DNA from: Archilochus colubris
Taxonomy: Eukaryota > Chordata > Aves > Apodiformes > Trochilidae
Direction of reading: 5' to 3'
Assembly: GCA_023079485.1 (NCBI GenBank)
Contig: CM041084.1
Span: forward strand, 10,104,609-10,168,608
DNA: 64,000 nt
Shown: positions 38,001 through 50,226 of the stretch, piece after piece
Layout: every line of letters begins with the position of its first letter
Position numbering within the stretch: the first letter of the stretch is position 1
Position numbers and translations under genes: made by a program
The notes under the pieces: model-generated
Databases searched by the model: none
Seen by the model: only the letters and a program-made list of their open reading frames with translations
Told to the model about the DNA's origin: nothing

Positions 38001-40820
38001 TAGTGTATGGCAGTAATTTCACACTTTCTTTTCCTGAGCAGCTTCTTAAGGTCATTTGCCAACTCCCCATTGTCAAGCCATGACACTAACATGCCTGAGG
38101 AGTGCAATGTTTGGTCAATATCTGGATTTCAAAATACCCAGTGCCTATAATTTTGGCTGCAGTAGCCACAGCACCTTCATATTCAGTATATTGCCATACA
38201 GGTGACTTACCTAACTGAATCTGAATCCAAGAGCCTTTCTGTTATTTCTGAAAAGAATTACATGCTTTCTGTAAATGAATGGTATGATTCTCTGTTTTCT
38301 TGTAGCTACTCTGAAATACAAAGGGCTTGCCATTCTGCCAAGGGCTGAGCACATTGCTGATGCTGATGGGAATAAAGATGCAGACATGACACTGCAGAAG
38401 GGATGCATAAAGGAAGAATCAAATTCAAGGAACTAGCATAAAGTTGAAGAAATGGATGGTTACTCACAGAATGATGAAATAAAGTATGATAAAGTATGAT
38501 AAAATATGGAAAGGTCTATAGTAATTTGGGATAGTCTGTGAACATCATCCTCAGAAAGCTGCTTCTTGTTTCTGTTACCAGTAAAAGGAAATAATGGATT
38601 TAAGCAACACAAATTAGTTATTTGGAAGGATATATTTTTCTCCAATGACCAGTAAAGGAACTTGACAGAAAGAGCTGGTTGCTTCCATATTGGTATGGGA
38701 ATGTGGGATAGTTCTTCAAGCTTTAGTGTTGTTCACAAGATGGAGCTTGCATGGCTACTGCAGCAAAGTAGATGTGGGGTGTTTTGAAAAAAAAGAACAC
38801 AGAAAGGACTCTTTACTTCTTTGAATCTTATCAGGCATTTATCAATATGGTGCTAAACTCTGTAGAAACAGTGTATGTCAGGGTCATCTTAAGACACATG
38901 TCTTAAGGATGTTGGTAATTTTTTAATCTTCAGTATGATATGAGAGTGTGACTGGCTTTGATTGTCTCACAAGTAGTTTTTAGTTTTCTTTTTTTTAAAT
39001 CAAGAAAAATCTGGCAGGGGCTAAGTTTAAAATCTACTGGCCAAAGAATGCCTAGGAGAAAAATTTAGAAAGGAAACAGTTCTATAAACTCCAGCACCAA
39101 ATACTAGTGGAAAAAAATATGTATTTCAGAAAATTCTGGTCTCAATCATGTTACTTGCTGACTGCCCCAATTAGAAGAGTTTCCAGCTCCTGTTCATGGT
39201 CCTGTAAAACTCTGATTTCCAAAAGCATGAGTCAATGTGTTTGAAAACTTTGGCTATGATTTTAGGATCCCATCCTTAAAATATGCTGCAAGGTGAAGAC
39301 TAAGCCACCTTAACACCACAAGGCTGAACTGAGTCCCAATACATGTGCTTGAACTATTTGCTCAGCTCCAAATATTTACACTTATAAAATGTATTTCAAT
39401 TAGAAGCTGTGTGTAATTCAGTAAATTTTTCTGTGGAATTACCCAAAAACATAAACATAAATTACTTTCCTGCAAGGTCAGTATTAATAATAAAAGGAAC
39501 ACATATCCTTGTTTATTATTTCTGTTCCAAACTGCTTCATGCCTTTATAATAACTTTTTGTGGAAGATAAATCTAATTTCCAAATCCTTACTACTGATTT
39601 ATAAACAAACCAGATAAACAACCACAAGTCAGTTCCAAGCAGAAATTGCAGCATTTTCCAAAATGAGATTGTAGAATCTCTCATTTACTGCCTTTTATTT
39701 CTTTACTTCACTGTATATATATATGGGCACACACGAGAGTGAACTTGGTATGTAAGCTATGCTACACTTCCCACCCCACCTAGGAAAATACCTTTCACCA
39801 CTTCTTGTTCCTAAATGCACAAAAATATGAAAAGCAGCTCTAATAAAATATCCAGATGAAAAATATGGCAAAAAATTTTGAAATATTATGTCAACATTAT
39901 TTTAAATAAGGTTATTGCAGTTTCACATCAGATGACCCCAAAATAGTAATAAAAATTGTTTTCATAGTTCCAGTTTCTAGAGTATTACCCTGAAGTTTTC
40001 ATTTTAGACTAATATTGGTTTTCATATTTCTATAAAATACTTTTAATTTGCTGAACATCTCTTCAGGTACAACCTGCAAAGCCTGTATAAACCGGGGTCT
40101 CAGCCTTTTAACAAAGAAAACTTCTCATCTCTCGTGAACTCCCATAATAAGATTTAAAATGAATACACTTGGCTGCAAATCTGAAGCCCTTTTTTAAAGG
40201 TAGTCTGCAAAAAATTGTATCTGGTTTCAAAGACTCTGAGCCCTGCTGATCTGTATCTGCCTTCTGCCATTTACTGAAAAAATGGGGATTTGGATAGGAC
40301 ATTGCTTGGAAGTTTTGTTTGTCTGTTTTCTTTTCCCCCCTGTAACTTAAAAACCCATCAATATCAGCTCTCATCTTGTGTTTCTGGATCATTATTTGGG
40401 GAAAAGTAAGTTGTTTGATTCCTGTGTGTTAATACCTTGTTGAAATTTGATGCATACAAAATATTTTTAAAGGGTTAGTTTAGTTCCTGAAGTTAGGTAA
40501 CAATAAAGAACAGTGAAAACCAAGAACATTTTAACATTTTTTTTTTAGCATGAGAGAAAATCCCTTCCATTTGGAATATCTCTATTCCACCACCTTTGGC
40601 CTTGGGAATTCACTTTTGATATAGGAAATGTCACCATTTTATTGGTCTTTCCAGACAGGTTTTAGAGTTTGCCCATATAGAATTTTACAGAAAAATATCT
40701 AATGTAATTTATTCAGTTGGTGAAAAACTTACTACTGAAACCAGGGACCAGATTTCCCAAGTACAAAACTTTTATTCCAGTGAAAAGTGTAGTCTCATAG
40801 AAGTTTTAAATCTTAATCAA

Positions 40821-40889
40821 CCACAAAAAAAAAAACCAAAACCAAAACCAACCAAAAACAACACAGCCAAACCAAAAAAAACAAAAAAC
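40821..40889. repeat. A/C-rich simple repeat, (CAAAA)n-like
   Basis: An A run followed by CCAAAA and CAAAAA units over about 70 bp in the intergenic region upstream of VIPR2. Confidence 0.8.
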
Positions 40890-42149
40890 TTATTGTCTGA
40901 CCAACAGAGGACAACAGGTTTTTCAAGTACTTGTCTTTAGCTTTATGTGAGGGCATTAGTGCAGGACACTCACAAGGAAGAAAAAGCTTAAGGGAGGAGT
41001 GTGTTCATCAGTGCCTAATAAGGTAAAGTTCCCACTGGCATTTTTCCCATAGTTAGAATATTTCTAACATTTCTGCCTTCCATTAATTCTCTGTGGAAAG
41101 GCCTGAGCTATTACTACATTCTTGTCCTATATGGACTTTGACAATCTGATGTAATTCTCCCCTTTTTGTTTCATAAAATGTCAGGCAACTTTTATATTTT
41201 TCACCATGTTTCTGTTTTTCATATAGTTTGAATATAAATATTCACATAGAAGGTATTTTGGCTTTGGCATTATCACCTTTTGCCACCCAGAAATGGGAAT
41301 TCCATTGTAATTAATATTTCCTTTTTTTCCTTCAGTGATGTACTGCGCATATTTTAAGAGTAACAAAGATGACAGTGCATCCTGTGAGTTGTAATTCAAC
41401 CAGGTAATGTCATTTATAGGAATGAATGAAATCAAGATTTACTTAAAATCCATTTCCCCAAGAACTCTGTGTTGACTTTTCCAGGTGGAATGCTACCCCC
41501 AACCCCAAAATTCCTGTGTAAGTGGAAGTAGTATTTTCTGACCAGTGCTAGAAAACCATTTACTAAGCAGCTTGTAGAAAATAACTGATATCTTTAAATA
41601 AGACAGATTTTGATCTGATTAGATGTGGGGTTTTTAAAATAAATGATACAGGCAAACTGAGTGTTAGTGAAGAAATAGCACAGAGAACTTCAGTCACCTC
41701 TGTAGGAAGTCAGATAATATAGCATTAACAGTCTGTTCTTGTTTTAAAACATAACAACCTGATTTTTAGTAATCATTGTGCTACCATTAATATTCTTAAA
41801 GTGATCAGAAATATACATGGAAAGAAGACAGTACAAGAAGACCTACTCTTCCATATAACCACTGAAATAAAAAATAACAGGGTTTCAAAATTCCTGAGCT
41901 CTCACCAGCTTTTTCAGTATGAGGTGCTTCATTTGCTGTGATACAGAGGCCTTAAATATTTAGGAAGCACTGGTAGTGGTTTGCAAGTGCATTTGCAGTA
42001 AGATTCAGCAGAACTCTGAAGTTAATAGTGAATTGGGTTACTCTAGCACTTTGATTCCTCTGGTGATAGCCCTAGCCCTGGGCTCATGCTGTTGGGCACT
42101 GTTCAGACTTGCACTTTCAAGAACTGTGTGCAAAAAAAAAAATAAATCA

Positions 42150-42225
42150 AAATTAAGTTACTTCTCCAAGATCACACAGCAAATAGACACTCTCTACATG
42201 GATCTGTTAATACCCAGGGTAGGGC
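42150..42225 (+). repeat. Possible MIR-like fragment
   Basis: AAGTTACTTCTCCAAGATCA followed by CACAGCAAATAG resembles the MIR core 'acttgcccaaggtcacacagc'. It is short and uncertain. Confidence 0.3.
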
Positions 42226-42984
42226 TGAGGCTCTGGTTTTCTTCTCAGAAGTCACAGTCCTTGAGATGTCTGTGCAGAGTGTGTGCTTTGCCTTCCACCC
42301 ATGTGTCCTCTAGGACCAGGCCATGGCTCTGCTGCTGATGTGCCCCATGGGTGGGAACAAGGTGCCTCTTCTCAGAGGGGATGACAGATCACACTGCACA
42401 CACAAGCTTATTATAAAGAGCAGAAACAAACTACAAGCTCATCCCATCCCAGTATTTCAATATTATCAAATTCTTTCATCACTCTTCCCATTAGCACTGT
42501 GCAACTAGTTACAACTATAGTTTTGAAATATTTTCTAAGCCACTTAGGGCAGCTACATGGATCAGCGGACCAAAATCACTCTTGTTCTAGGAATTTTGTT
42601 TGTTTTTAAAAACATAAACCAACAAACTTGACCTGTCACTTTGGTTTGCTATTTTCTAGGTCCTGGATCCAAGTTCTGTTGGCTCTTAGAACATGGTAAA
42701 GATGAGTCACATGCTCAGCATATGTTAGAGGAAAAACATCTGAGTATTCTGATTTTTTCTGGATGTTATCAAGCTGTGAGAAGTGACAGAAAATGTACTA
42801 CATTAAAAAATGCTGTATCAGAAAATGCAGGAGAAAAGGGGCTAAAATAAAAAGGGGAAAAAGAGGGGGCAAGGGAAGAGTGGAAATATAAAAAGAAAGG
42901 AAAATAAAGACATTTAGATTTTTGACCAAAACAGTGTTGATAGCACATGGATCTTTTAGCTATTGCTGAGCAGTGTTTAAACAG

Positions 42985-43369
42985 CTGTCTCACCAGCAGG
43001 GAGGCTGGGAGGGGACACAGCTGGGACAGCTGACCCCAGCTGCCAGGAGAGGTGTCCCATGCCAGGGGACATCATGCTCAGGATGTAAAGCTGGGAGGAG
43101 GAACTGGGGCAGTCTGGAGCTGGAGTGTTTGTGCCTTTCTTTTCCTAAGCAGCTGGGAGCCCTGCTCATCACCTGTCTGCTGGTAGCCAGAAGTGAATGA
43201 ATTCTGTATTCTGCCTTGTAGGTAGCTTTGCTTTACCTGTTTCGCTGTCCTTATCTCGACCCAGGGTGTTTCTGGCTTTTACCCTCCTGATTCTCTTCCC
43301 TGTTCCACTGGAAAAGGAGGGAGTGAGGGGCTGCATGGCGATGAACTTCCTGCAGGGTGGAACCACAGG
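42985..43369 (+). mobile_element. Decayed solo LTR of an avian endogenous retrovirus
   Basis: The order of blocks matches a family of avian (passerine-like) retroviral LTRs that I recognise: GGGACAGCTGACCCCAGCTG, a GTGTCCCATGCCAGGGGACA block, a GGATGTAAAGCTGGG block in the position of a TATA/TATAAAG box, GAGCCCTGCTCATCACCTG, then CTTTACCTGTTTCGCTGTCC/TTATCTCGACCCA near the usual RNA end, and a terminal GTGGAACCACAGG. No internal gag/pol/env sequence lies next to it, so it reads as a solo or truncated LTR. Boundaries are approximate, and I did not identify a target-site duplication. The ERV class is not assigned. Confidence 0.62.
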
Positions 43370-43377
43370 GAAGAAAA

Positions 43378-43690
43378 GAGGAGAGGAGAGGAGAGGAGAG
43401 GAGAGGAGAGGAGAGGAGAGGAGAGGAGAGGAGAGGAGAGGAGAGGAGAGGAGAGGAGAGGGAGAGGAGAGGGAGAGGAGAGGGAGAGGAGAGGGAGAGG
43501 AGAGGGAGAGGAGAGGAGAGGAGAGGAGAGGAGAGAGGGAGAGGGAGAGGGAGAGGGAGAGGGGAGAGGGAGAGGAGAGGAGAGAAGAGAAGAGAGGAGA
43601 GGAGGAGGAGAGGAGAGGAGAGGAGAGGAGAGGAGAGGAGAGGAGAGGAGAGGAGAGGAGAGGAGAGGAGAGGAGAGGAGAGGAGAGGAA
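43378..43690 (+). repeat. Purine pentanucleotide microsatellite (AGAGG)n with interruptions
   Basis: About 310 bp of nearly pure purine on the plus strand. The basic unit is AGAGG/GGAGA. In the middle (about 43459-43595) it changes to GAGAGG/GAGGGA hexamer and 11-mer variants, then returns to the pentamer. It starts immediately after the LTR and ends in a G/A-rich tail to about 43740. The long open frames over it on both strands (E/R/G-rich on plus, S/P/L-rich on minus) come from the repeat composition, not from coding. Confidence 0.97.
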
Positions 43691-44055
43691 GGAAAGTTGG
43701 TGGGGGGAAGGAGAAGGAGAAGAGGAGGGGGAAGGGGAGATGGAAAGAATATCAAAAGAAATTATGCCTAAAAGCCACAAAGCCAAATATTCAAGTTTCG
43801 GAATGGAAGACATAAGGCTGTCTGTAAATTTCTTCTGGCCTTCTGGCATGTACATTAAAATTCAGACCTTCATGCATTGTGATATTTTCCCCTCAGTATC
43901 TCTGCCTCGTTCAGTGCATGGATATGTAATATTTCCTTTTATTTTCATTCTGTATGTGACCTTAGAGATCTTAGTTAATTTATACTATCCAAACCCTCCC
44001 CAGAACAGAGATTTGTCAATTTTTCTCAATGGCTGTTCTCATGTGCTCAATTTCA

Positions 44056-44160
44056 GAGCATTTGGGTGCTTCACAAATGTAATGGATTAATTTCCACAGC
44101 ACCCATTTGAGGTGCTACAATATTATTAGCCCTCTGTAGGGACCTAGAGAAGAAGGTCAA
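44056..44160 (+). repeat. Possible ancient vertebrate repeat (MIR/L3-like)
   Basis: The series GGTGCTTCACAAATGTAATG, CACAGCACCCATTTGAGGTG, then TATTATTAGCCCTCTGTAGG resembles the widespread amniote motif of 'gctttacaaa ... cacaacaccc ... tgaggtag ... attattatcccc'. The match is by eye and diverged. Confidence 0.35.
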
Positions 44161-45053
44161 AAGCTAACAACCTAATTTTGTGTTCCAAGCTGAAATGCCT
44201 GGAGCCTAATTGCCTAAGATTTCTGACAGTACTTTCTCCCAACCACAAACTGCAATTTAAAGAAACTTTGGTGAGAGTGCTTCACACAGTCCCACTGAGA
44301 TTAACATTGAATACCAGAGACGCTCCCAGAATGGCATAAATCCCACTACCTTCTGCCATCCTGCAAGGGTTTTCCAGCATTTACCCCCCTCATCTCCACA
44401 CTACGTACACCAGACCTGCCCCTCAGCCTCCTGTCTTTGACATGATCAATGAGGCTTTTGTACCAGAGAGGGAGGGAAGCCTGACTGAACTTGCACCTCT
44501 GTGATGGACCCATTTCCACCACACCTCTGAGGTCCTGCCAGCCCCTTCAGACTGCTCACAAGTCTTCTCCTTCATAGCCTCAGCTTTTCTGAAGGACAGC
44601 ATAGGGAGAACATCTCTGGAATCCAGGATCTTCAGGCCAGGCCTACCAACATGTAGATCATCCTCTATGGACTGGATGTCACCTCCTGGAGGAAGCCTTC
44701 ATTCCTGGCTAAAGCCAACAAAAAACACATCAGCCTCTCATATGATCCTTTGGTGAAAGAGGCAACCTCCCCTGGGATTTTTTTTTTTCTGTGTGTTTGT
44801 GGAGTATATCTGGGAGATGAGCTGTTACAGTTCTGATCTCAGTTACTGCTGCCACCCTTGCCCACCAGCCTCTTGCAAACACAGCCTCTTGGTTGTCCTC
44901 ATCATTCAGCTTGCATGACTCTAATTTCAGAGGTGACATAAGGAAGGTCTGGTAAGGTCCTTTGGTCAAAATTTTCCTTTGGTAACTATAACATGGGGTC
45001 TCTCAGTGATTGGTAGGTCCTGTCCTCTTGTCAGAATGTAAGACGTGAAATGA

Positions 45054-45260
45054 AGGAGGTTTATATTGGATATTAGGAAAAAATAATTCACCTAAAGGCC
45101 AGGGAAATTGTTGAGTTACCATCCCTGGAGACATTTAAAAGATATGTAGATGTGGTGCTTAGGGACAAGGTTTAGCAGCAGAGTTGGCACTGTTAGGTTA
45201 ACTGTTGAACCTGATGATTTCAAAAGACTTTTCCATCCAAAACAATTCTATGATTCTATG
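45054..45260 (+). mobile_element. CR1 LINE 3' fragment, ~205 bp
   Basis: Contains GAGGTTTATATTGGATATTA, CCCTGGAGACATTTAAAAG and the 3' tip CAATTCTATGATTCTATGG. It is more diverged than the copies at 16.0 and 49.9 kb. Confidence 0.87.
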
Positions 45261-48200
45261 GACATCCTGTTGTATTTCTTATCTCTTCAAAGCTTGATTT
45301 TTCAGCTATTACATTACTTTAATTTTGGATATCATTTCAATTTGTAAAAACAATAAAATAACATCAGTTCATATCCTATGGGCAGATGTAATGTCTTTGA
45401 AGGGGTTTCATGAATTTCAGCATGCTCTTCTGGTATTTGTTCAGAATTCCATGGGTTTGATAACTATGCAGTATTTTTATATTATACCTTGACTATTTTT
45501 CCTTCTGTGTCTTGTGTTGCCATCTTCTGTGCTTCATGCAGACTCTCTCCTCCTTTCTTCAATGCCATTACTTTTTCTTCCATAGAATAGGAATATTGAC
45601 AGTACAGCTAAACCTTAATGTTTTCAGCACCATCAAGAGAAAAGAGAAACTGTGAGAAAAATACAGCTCAAACTGCAGGCAAAGATTGCACATACTGAAT
45701 ACAATAAAATTTCGGGAGAATTATCCAGATATTGAATACTAGTAAGAATCTATTGACTGATTTTTCAGAACTTTGAAATGTATCCAAATTTTGGAAGATT
45801 TACATAGTAATGAAACCAAGGCAATGCTCCAAACCACAGAGGTCCCCTAATTTGTCAGTGAAATGGTTATTAATACGTTAGTATCTGAGAGAATAGCTAT
45901 CCAGAAAAAAAGTTTAGTTATTCTAAACATGTTTTATTTCAATAAAATTACACTTTTTATAAGAGAGTTAATAATTGTGTATATGCATGACACACAAAGT
46001 GCTGGAACTGCTTCTTAGAATTTCTTGCAAACCAGTGTCATGTGGATTTTATCTGATTTCTCTGTACTCCTGTTAAATTTGAAACTGGTGAGTTACAGAG
46101 AACTGGAAACAATAAGTACTTTTTTTCAGGAATAATAAAACAAAACAGAAAAAAATTACATTCTGGATGTTAAGAGCTTTACAGCTATGCATATTCCATA
46201 AATGATTAAATATGTCCAATGCATTTTTTTTTTTAAATACTTACTGGGTATTTCTATCCTTTCTGAAGAGAGAATACTTCTATTTCTAAATTGATTTTAA
46301 ACTTCCTTGGGAGGTCTTAGGGTATGATTATCTAGTAAAATTTGTAGAAATTTGAAAATATGCACAGCTTTTTGTACAAATTCCTAAAAAATTTACTTTG
46401 AGGAAGTAAAAATGCTTTTTAACCTGTAGAGATAACCTATACAAAATTAAAGCAGGAAAACAGGTAACTTTATGCATTGATTTTCTGCAAATGTCCATTA
46501 AATTTTGGCAAATCTAAAAAAAAAAAAAAGAAATTATATGTTGTGTTCATCAGTAGACAGCAGGAGGGACATGATCATAAGGAGAGCTGCCTTCTGGAAT
46601 GAGCAATTGCCTTTAGTCCAAGATCAGAAGGAACTTAGAGAACAAGGACAGCTGAGATTGCAGCATAAATCATCTAAGGGAGGTAGGAGGAAAAAGTAAG
46701 GGCTTGCCATAACTTCTGGCTTGAGTCTCCAATGCTCTCATCCAGATACTGCTCACAAGAGTGCTTTATTCTTTGTTAGGAAAACACATTAAACAGGATT
46801 TTGTCATAGAGATTAACAACATTAACAAGTTAGCAGCATTTTTAATGTATTTGTATTACAGCTACTCCTATCTGAACGTGACTACCTCATCATGACAACT
46901 GTACAAATGAATTTTTCTGATCTGTAGAGCTAATAATTTAAATTCAGGCAGAATAAACAAATAAAATAAGTGGGGAGACTGGAGAAGAGGACAAGAGGGA
47001 AACAGCAGTAAGAACACTTAGTTGTACAGTCCATGTACATACATAATTGCAGCTCTATTTATGAGTACTAAACATGAGATATTAATGAGGTTTGTAATCC
47101 CTGCTGGCCAGCTGCCCAGCCATTAATGGAAGGACAATTTGTCTGTAAGGAGAATATTCCTTCACCCCACTGTGTTACTGAGAGGGATTTTATAAATGCC
47201 CTGGGCTTTATTGAGTTTCTTAATACTGCTAGCCTTACCTTCTTGAGTCAGCAATGCAAAGGTAGAAGTCGTATCTCTAATGGATGGATATTCTCTTTTA
47301 TCTAATTTAACACTTACAGCAATTCTAGAAGTCTTTTTCCACCCTGTTTTCTGCAATGGGACCTCTTGACATACCAGCATAAAAAGTACACTTGTAGCAC
47401 AAGCGAGTTAAATGTTGCCTTACTGACAAAACTTTCTGTGATTTCTGTTTTAGAAGTAATACAATCTGTTATAATTTGAAGATGTATTACACAGCATTAA
47501 ACACATTTCAGTAATAAAAACCTGGATTAGGATCCACCACTCTCCTCCCTTCTTTGTCTCATGAAGCTTAATCTTGATTTAAAAGACTGTAATTGCTTGT
47601 GAAATTGGGATTTGTTGTGCACACAATGCTCCATGCAGTTTTCCACTTTCCCTGTCACCCTCCCTCCAGGCAGGGATGCTCTGCTGTCCTCAGGCTGGCA
47701 CTTCCACTCCCAGGGAGACTCCAGTGATGGCTGTGGGGCTGCTGAACTGATGGATGGAATGGGGCAAGTGTGTTCACAGGAAACCTACCTGGCTGAATGC
47801 TTCCCTGACAGGGAATTCTGCCTCTGACTGCCACAGCTTCATCTCTATGTTTATGCCTGTCTCCTGAGAGACAGAGATCTCCCTCTGTTTTGTTCACACA
47901 AGCCTGAATACAGGCAGAAGTTGGCTGTTGCTGACAGTAGCAGTCAATGAGAAGGAGGTTTATCTCCCAACTTTCCCTCTACCATTTCCTCATTTCCCCC
48001 TATGGTTTGGAGTTTCTTCCCGGGCTCACACCATGTGAACTGTCTGCTCTACAGGGCAAGATCAGCTCAGAGATTGCTCTGAGGGGTTGTTTGTGCTTTA
48101 TGAAGAAAGGTGCTCACAGGTGTGAAAGTGCCACTGGTGGATTTGCAGGTAGAAAGATGTGCAGGAACTCAAATCTTCCAGCATCCCGTGGGAAGGGGCT

Positions 48201-49867
48201 GCAATCCTATCTCCTGGATAAGTGGTGCCTGGCACTGGGATGCTGCCATGGACTCAAGAAAGCTGTAAAACACAAACCACTGGGATGGGAGACATGGGAA
48301 GTAGAAAAGTGCATGGAGTATTCTGTGAACAGATAATCCCAATGTCAAAAGAAGCAATTATAGACTTGCAAATCAGGATTAATCTTCATGAGGCAAAGAA
48401 GGTGTTTGATCTTAATCCAAATTTTTTTTTTACTGAAATATGCTTATTACTATGTAATACATCTTCAAAATTACATTATATTACTATGCCTCCAGAGGGG
48501 TATGAATATGTACTTGTCCTGTTCTCCTTCTTTTAACGTGGCATCTGCTACTGGTCAGATACCAGGGTAGAAAAAACCTTTGATCTGAATAGAGCTGTTC
48601 TTGCATTTTCATGGTCATGTCAAATAGCATCCCAGCTTCTTATATTAGGGCAGTCATCTCAGATCAAAAATCTGGCTTCATGATCTACCTTACTCCTCTC
48701 ACTTTAGTCCTCTTATCATGTACCTTTCTTTCAACTCCAAGCTTTTAGATAACCTTAAAAATTATTTTCCATCTTTGTTTTCACACTGCCTCAGGTCTCT
48801 TGGGAGTAGACTGGGAATATCCAAAATTCTTGAGAAAGCGTTTTCTCAGGCTATTTACAGCTTATACAGAAGCAGAACGATCTAAAAAAAAATCATAAAA
48901 ACCCAGTTCTCACAAGACTGTCCAACCCAATTTAGCAAACAAAAGGAGTTTGAATACCCTCCAGACCTATTCAGACTTTTGTGTGGCTCTCAGCTGTGAC
49001 CTTTTTCAACAGTTTATGGCTTATTGATCACAATCTGTATTTAATATCACTGTTAGGAGATCAAGATGTGTTTGTTGCTTCATTTGCTATATGGAAGTAT
49101 ATTCTTCTCTTTGAACACAGTGAATTTTGCAGTGGTAGATGCCTAAGCTATGCAGATAATTTAGTCTTCTGGAGCCACCAGTGATACACTGGACTTGGGC
49201 TCATGGTTTAGGCACCTGCTATGTGCTTAAGGTTTAGAGTGTTGAACAGTCCCTTCAGTTTCAATGTAACAGAAGTTTTGCCCCCAAATAGGCGAATTCA
49301 CCACGGAAAGTGGTTCCAATCAACAGTTGAAACTTTATTTTCAAAGCAAAGCTGCCAGTGAAAAAAAAACAATGTTTTTCAAGCTTTTACATAATGGCTT
49401 TTCAGACAGATGGCTGAGAGGCTGTCCAGAAGGTGACAGGAGTGCTCATTTTTATATTTTATGCCTTGCTTGGAAGCTGAAAGTGAATTGATACTGGAGA
49501 GGATGCAGAACCCGTAAGTGCTTTAACTCCTGTGTTTTCTGTAACAAGAACTTTCTGACCAGATGTAACAAGAACAGATCCAACAGAGCTGTGAGAGATC
49601 TACAGTTCTTGAGCTGAAGTGTTAGCCACAGCAAATTCAGTGGCAAAACTCCCAGTGACTTAAGCTGGATCTCTCAGACAATTTTGTCAGTTCCCAGATG
49701 TGCCCTTGAAGAACAAACAAAATTATATTACCAAAATTTGGAACAGTGATGTGGTTATAAGGACAGTCCAATTTCCTCCCCCTCCCCCCAACCCCAAACA
49801 AACAATCAGTGCAAATCCCTGAACCCTATAAAAAAATCAGCAGAGGGGTTCCTGCAACAATAGCACT

Positions 49868-50226
49868 ACAGAATCATCTGGGTTGGAAAGGACCTCTGAG
49901 ATCATCAAGTCCAACCCTTAATCCACTACCACTGTGGTTACCAGATCATGGCACTGAGTGCCACATTCAGCCTCCTTTTAAAAACCTCCAGGGACAGAGA
50001 ATCCACCACCCCCCTGGGCAGCCAATTCCAATGCCTGATCACCCTCTCTGTAAAGAATTTTTTCCTAATATCTAACCTAAACCTCCCCTGGCAGAGCTTA
50101 AGTCCATGCCCTCTTGTCTCACTGGTAGCTACTTGAGAGAAGAGACCGATCCCCCCCTGGCTCCAACCTCCTTTCAGGGAGTTGTAGAGAATGATGAGGT
50201 CTCCCCTGAGCCTCCTCTTCTCCAGA
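49868..50226 (-). mobile_element. CR1 LINE 3' fragment, ~360 bp
   Basis: The 3' tip is at left (ACAGAATCATCTGGGTTGGA), followed by GGACCTCTGAGATCATCAAG, CAGGGACAGAGAATCCACCA and AGGTCTCCCCTGAGCCTCCT, the usual CR1 3' UTR and ORF2 tail read on the complement. It is well preserved and therefore probably one of the younger copies here. Confidence 0.94.

Larger units (their letters stand above)
35086..42984. other. Intergenic sequence without recognised genes
   Basis: 7.9 kb of AT-rich sequence. Short open frames (for example 37293-37601 on plus) have no features of known families. It holds an A/C-rich simple repeat and a possible MIR-like fragment. Confidence 0.6.
43741..49867. other. Intergenic sequence without recognised genes
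   Basis: 6.1 kb containing a possible ancient repeat (44056-44160) and a CR1 fragment (45054-45260). Two patches (about 44330-44720 and 47640-48330) are GC-richer than their surroundings, but I could not identify them. Confidence 0.55.

Noticed and set aside
42990..43010. CCAGCAGGGAGGC considered as a CTCF site
   Set aside because: It has an extra base within the core compared with the consensus and is explained by the LTR sequence.
43197..44090. 297-codon plus-strand open frame and 228- and 158-codon minus-strand frames over the purine repeat
   Set aside because: A pentanucleotide repeat without stop codons opens several frames on both strands. The predicted products are monotonous E/R/G or S/P/L strings with no domain, so they are not genes.
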